Shown: positions 61,105 to 64,000 of the stretch, piece by piece
How the letters are laid out: every line of letters starts with the position of its first letter
Numbering within the stretch: the stretch's first letter is position 1
Assembly (NCBI GenBank): GCA_025454925.1
Contig: JALONM010000010.1
Span: 1-64,000, forward strand
Direction of reading: 5' to 3'
Length of the DNA stretch: 64,000 bases
DNA from: Cytophagaceae bacterium
GTDB lineage: Bacteria > Bacteroidota > Bacteroidia > Cytophagales > Cytophagaceae
Program-made: the position numbers and the translations under genes
Notes under the pieces: model-generated
What the model was told of the DNA's origin: nothing
Database searches by the model: none
What the model saw: only the letters and a program-made list of their open reading frames with translations

Positions 61105-61623
61105 TTAAAAAATACTTTTTAATTCCGTAGCATCCTCTGGTTTCATGCGACCAGCCAGTACCAAACGCAGTTGCCTGCGACGGAGTGCTCCATCAAACAA
61201 ACGTTTTTCGTCTTCTGATTCAGGGACCAATTCCGGCACATCAATGGGATTTCCGGATTGATCCACCGCTACAAACGTATAAAAAGCTTCATTACTTTTT
61301 ATTTTTTCTCCAGCAGGAATATTCTCGGCAAATACATCAATATGTACTTCCATGCTGGAATTAAACGCTCGGGTTACTTTCGCAATTAAACTCACCACGC
61401 TTCCTATAGGGATGGGATTTTTGAAAGAAACATTATCTACAGAAGCTGTAACTACGATGCGATTGGAATGTCGTTGAGCGGCTATGGCAGATACCACGTC
61501 CATCATATACAACAACCGTCCACCCATTAAATTATTTAGGCCATTGGTATCGTTTGGCAATACCAATTCGGTCATCACCACTTCAGATTCTTTAGCAAAC
61601 TTCTTTTTTTTCATACACATCAT
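61105..61623 (-). CDS. Acyl-CoA thioesterase (hotdog, BACH type)
   Basis: From the ATG at 61623 the product has 172 residues; a longer frame to 61671 would overlap the upstream gene. It has one hotdog domain: ESEVVMTELVLPNDTNGLNNLMGGRLLYMMDVVSAIAAQRHS carries the DTN/GG...D motif of the acyl-CoA hydrolase group, and VSFKNPIPIGSVVSLIAKV follows. It hydrolyses acyl-CoAs in the cytoplasm. It sits between the O-antigen-ligase-like and beta-CASP genes. Confidence 0.9.
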   Translation of the reverse strand: MMCMKKKKFAKESEVVMTELVLPNDTNGLNNLMGGRLLYMMDVVSAIAAQRHSNRIVVTASVDNVSFKNPIPIGSVVSLIAKVTRAFNSSMEVHIDVFAENIPAGEKIKSNEAFYTFVAVDQSGNPIDVPELVPESEDEKRLFDGALRRRQLRLVLAGRMKPEDATELKSIF

Positions 61624-61627
61624 TACG

Positions 61628-63124
61628 TTATAGAACCTGAATCTTTTTCCCGGCTTTCCAGCAAATTTCAATGATCACCAGCAAACCGCAACCGCCCCAG
61701 AATAAAAATCCGGCTTTGTCGGTGGTTAAAAAATTATTAAAAAATCCATGCACGAAATACGTCACCATTGATATGGTAATAAGCATGGAGGCCACACGCA
61801 GGGGCTCATGGGTAATTTGATAAGTAAGGTTCATTCCTGCCCGCACCACAGCAAACAATAGTAAAATTATAGCCAATCCTCCTAACAAACCAGTTTCAGA
61901 AAGTGCTAATAAGTATTCTGAATGAGCAGTACCTCCAAAGCCTTGCAAATGCTTTACCTTGGCGGAGGTGACAGAGATGTACGTCATTTCTGCGCTGCGC
62001 TGAAAAGGAAGGTATTGATATTGATAAGTACCAGCTCCATATCCGGTAAGTGGTCTGCTAACAAACATTCTAAAGGCGCACAACCACCTGTTTACACGTT
62101 CGGCGTTCGACACATCCTTTTTCATGCTGGTAACAGACTTCAACTGTTCATCCAGCTTTGCACCTTTTGCTTTGGAATCGTTTTCATTTTTCAAAAATGC
62201 AGGGGCTATGGCTTTTTGAAAAATAAAAAACAGCACCAGCAAGGTTATGAATACCGTCATTAGACTTTTAAAGGAAACACGCCATTGTAGCAGAAAATAA
62301 AATCCTATACCTGCCATAATGCTCATCCAGGACGCTCTGCTATGAGAGAAAAAAACAGCCACTAAAAATATACCGGTTGCAGTCAGCCAGAACATCTTCT
62401 TCCAGAAGCTCAGTCCGAAAACACCTGCATATCGAACTACGCCGACCGAAATGGGTAATATAAAAGCAAGACAGGCTCCATAAATTGTATGATCGCTGTA
62501 AAATGGTTTCACAACATGCCCGGACACCAATTTATTAAATCCATAGGTGGAGTGGTACGCGGTTGCATAAATTGCCAAGCCACACAATACCACAGCATAG
62601 GCCAAAAAAGGCTTAAGCAAAGGCATTTCTTCTTTGACTACCATTCTGGGTATGTAGAAGAAAAAAACCAGCAAGTAGGTGGTAAGCAAAATAAACGACT
62701 TCAGTGAGACAAAGGGCATCGAAGAAAAAATCATAGAGATGGCGCATGCCAGCCAGGCGCAAAGAGCCAACCAGGTAATGGGATTTTTTTTTGCGGCTGC
62801 GGTTTCTTTACTATTTAAAATTAAAGCATACACAGCCGCTATAGACAACACCGCTACCAGCACTTCTCCGGGTATGGCCAAATTAAGTCTCATGCCTGGT
62901 ATTTTGATTTCATGTGACAAAGGCAAGCAGGCACACAAAAAAGTAATCAGATACTGTTTGTAAAAGAAAAAGATCACTCCGGCTAATAAAGAAATTGGCA
63001 AGGCAAGGAAAGCATATTTTCCCATCATCCATGGCAAAACAATCAATAGCACGGAGGCCAGCCCCAGCAGGGAATAAAGGATTGGTTTATTATTTTTTAC
63101 ATCCAGTGTATTTTGTTGAATCAT
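61628..63124 (-). CDS. O-antigen ligase/WaaL-family membrane protein
   Basis: The 498-residue protein has about 12 membrane helices. The Wzy/WaaL-type periplasmic loop contains AFRMFVSRPLTGYGAGTYQYQYLP and HSEYLLALSETGLLGGLAIILLL, with the conserved His/Glu and Arg-Pro features. Such proteins ligate O-antigen or exopolysaccharide units to lipid carriers or polymerise them. No glycosyltransferase genes are in the window. It is the first gene of a minus-strand operon. Confidence 0.87.
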   Translation of the reverse strand: MIQQNTLDVKNNKPILYSLLGLASVLLIVLPWMMGKYAFLALPISLLAGVIFFFYKQYLITFLCACLPLSHEIKIPGMRLNLAIPGEVLVAVLSIAAVYALILNSKETAAAKKNPITWLALCAWLACAISMIFSSMPFVSLKSFILLTTYLLVFFFYIPRMVVKEEMPLLKPFLAYAVVLCGLAIYATAYHSTYGFNKLVSGHVVKPFYSDHTIYGACLAFILPISVGVVRYAGVFGLSFWKKMFWLTATGIFLVAVFFSHSRASWMSIMAGIGFYFLLQWRVSFKSLMTVFITLLVLFFIFQKAIAPAFLKNENDSKAKGAKLDEQLKSVTSMKKDVSNAERVNRWLCAFRMFVSRPLTGYGAGTYQYQYLPFQRSAEMTYISVTSAKVKHLQGFGGTAHSEYLLALSETGLLGGLAIILLLFAVVRAGMNLTYQITHEPLRVASMLITISMVTYFVHGFFNNFLTTDKAGFLFWGGCGLLVIIEICWKAGKKIQVL

Positions 63125-63440
63125 TGCTTCGCGGCAGATTTAGGTGAACACCACAGGTGCCCGCTTGGTTTTCTTTATAAAAATTACACAAAGAGTCGGT
63201 AGAAATTCACAAAATACCTATACCCTTTAATCTCATTATGCATATACATTTCAAATTACAAAGCTATTCTGTAAACAACATCTTCGAACACATTCAGATG
63301 CCTTGAAACCCGCATTAAAATCTCATAAAAATAAAGAAACTACCTGTCATTCAAAACAGGTATTTCTTATATTTACAGACACAAGGTCAATGTTGACTGC
63401 TAAGGGTTCGTAACGTAGCAGAAAATTACCCAGAAACACT
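63125..63440. other. Divergent intergenic region with two small dyads
   Basis: The 316-bp gap lies between the divergent O-antigen-ligase-like and exported-protein genes. TACCTGT at 63341-63347 and ACAGGTA at 63356-63362 form a 7-bp hairpin. CTGCTA at 63397-63402 and TAGCAG at 63416-63421 form another dyad just before the ATG. TATATTTA at 63368-63375 is a one-mismatch -7 box. No ORF is evident. Confidence 0.4.
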
Positions 63441-64000
63441 ATGTTTTCATCTAAATCTGAGATGCAAGCCAACGCATCTTCTCTATTCCTCCCGTGCATA
63501 TTACCAAGGCCCATCGGCTTGGTAGCAGCGCTCCGGATTATTCTTTTCTTCCTCTTATTTCAAAGCGTGTCTCTGCATGCACAAATAGACCGTGAATTTT
63601 GGTTTGCGGCACCAGAGATAACAGAACTTCATGCGGATGAACCCATTTATTTATATGTAACTACACTCGATCAACCTGCTCAAATCAGCCTTACCCAACC
63701 TGCCAATCCGGGATTCGTTCCAATTACCAGAAGTCTTGCGGCAAACAGCCAGGTTAGGATTCCTCTGAGCGCATATAAAAATTCCATTGAAACTAGACCA
63801 TACAATTCGATATTAGAGAAAGGATTGTTGTTAAGTTCTAGCAGCCCGGTAACGGCATATTACGAAGTGCTAGGTTCAAACCGTTGGGGCGTAGGAATTA
63901 ACTCCGATATTTTCGCATTAAAAGGCCAGCGAGCTCTGGGCAAGGAATTCCTGATTCCATTTCAAACACATTGGGACAATTATGCGGGCATTAATGCCTA
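63441..64000 (+). CDS. Exported protein with IgGFc-binding-like N-terminal region, 3'-truncated
   Basis: The gene runs off the right edge; 186 codons are visible. It starts with ATG at 63441. A hydrophobic segment at about 30-46 (IILFFLLFQSVSLHAQ) is a signal peptide preceded by an unusually long N-region. The rest begins IDREFWFAAPEITELHADEP and continues as beta-strands (LYVTTLDQPAQISL, VTAYYEVLGSNRWGVGINSD), which resembles the IgGFc-binding-like N-terminal domain seen in many Bacteroidota surface proteins with type B sorting domains. The C-terminus is not visible, so T9SS export is unproven. Confidence 0.7.
   Translation, partial: MFSSKSEMQANASSLFLPCILPRPIGLVAALRIILFFLLFQSVSLHAQIDREFWFAAPEITELHADEPIYLYVTTLDQPAQISLTQPANPGFVPITRSLAANSQVRIPLSAYKNSIETRPYNSILEKGLLLSSSSPVTAYYEVLGSNRWGVGINSDIFALKGQRALGKEFLIPFQTHWDNYAGINA

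Overview
The window is a chromosomal stretch of a Bacteroidota bacterium, probably a gliding or free-living Cytophagales/Chitinophagales/Saprospirales-type organism rather than a gut Bacteroides. Evidence: several proteins end in type IX secretion (T9SS) sorting domains of type A (an FPNP-like motif, then a short beta domain) or type B (gliding-motility C-terminal domain), with two PorP/SprF-like outer-membrane proteins and a PorE-like lipoprotein. Several promoters fit the Bacteroidota pattern TTTG-N19/20-TAnnTTTG, and only a few genes have a clear Shine-Dalgarno. No tRNA, rRNA, CRISPR array, transposase, integrase or phage gene was recognised. No SusC/SusD pair accompanies the polysaccharide enzymes.

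Layout. 1-1085: 3'-truncated GH105 gene. 1427-5540: DevBCA/MacB-type tripartite efflux operon (ATPase, adaptor, permease, TolC), divergent from a MarR regulator at 5675-6373, with two 20-bp operator-like dyads between. 6387-8110: gatA and tatA separated by a terminator. 8251-16087: envelope and housekeeping run on the minus strand: LpxL-like acyltransferase, Sua5/TsaC, MltG, thioesterase, BrkB/YihY and the 1249-residue PorE-like lipoprotein. 16142-20876: WbqC-like protein, ClpC, aldehyde dehydrogenase. 21088-24689: stress set of PspA, two TerD proteins and a membrane histidine kinase, convergent with MoxR and a SurA-like PPIase (24706-27037). 27148-29858: a membrane-bound AraC regulator divergent from a secreted CE2-type esterase. 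30074-31807: HxlR regulator convergent with a DUF2306/acidic-protein pair. 32117-35966: HrpB helicase, then an ArsR - AHSA1/VOC fusion operon with a readable promoter and two operators.

36146-51344 is the most distinctive part. An imperfect inverted pair of about 81 bp, each copy carrying a palindromic hairpin, brackets about 15 kb. Inside are two type-B-adhesin/PorP modules (36240-40228 and 47192-51123, the second with a TPR-PD40 protein), an ECF sigma factor with a membrane partner, a GH16/CBM6 enzyme preceded by three phased 11-bp repeats, another T9SS cargo protein and a lone CcmB. Beyond it, 51587-54460 encodes a propeller/Y_Y_Y/HTH regulator.

54679-64000 holds a nucleoid-associated protein, DinB, MenC, a VIT-family transporter, PurN, a pentapeptide-repeat protein, an operon of O-antigen-ligase-like protein, acyl-CoA thioesterase and beta-CASP nuclease, and the 5' part of another secreted protein.

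Functional assignments rest on motif and architecture recognition by eye. Operator, promoter and terminator calls are pattern-based and untested.
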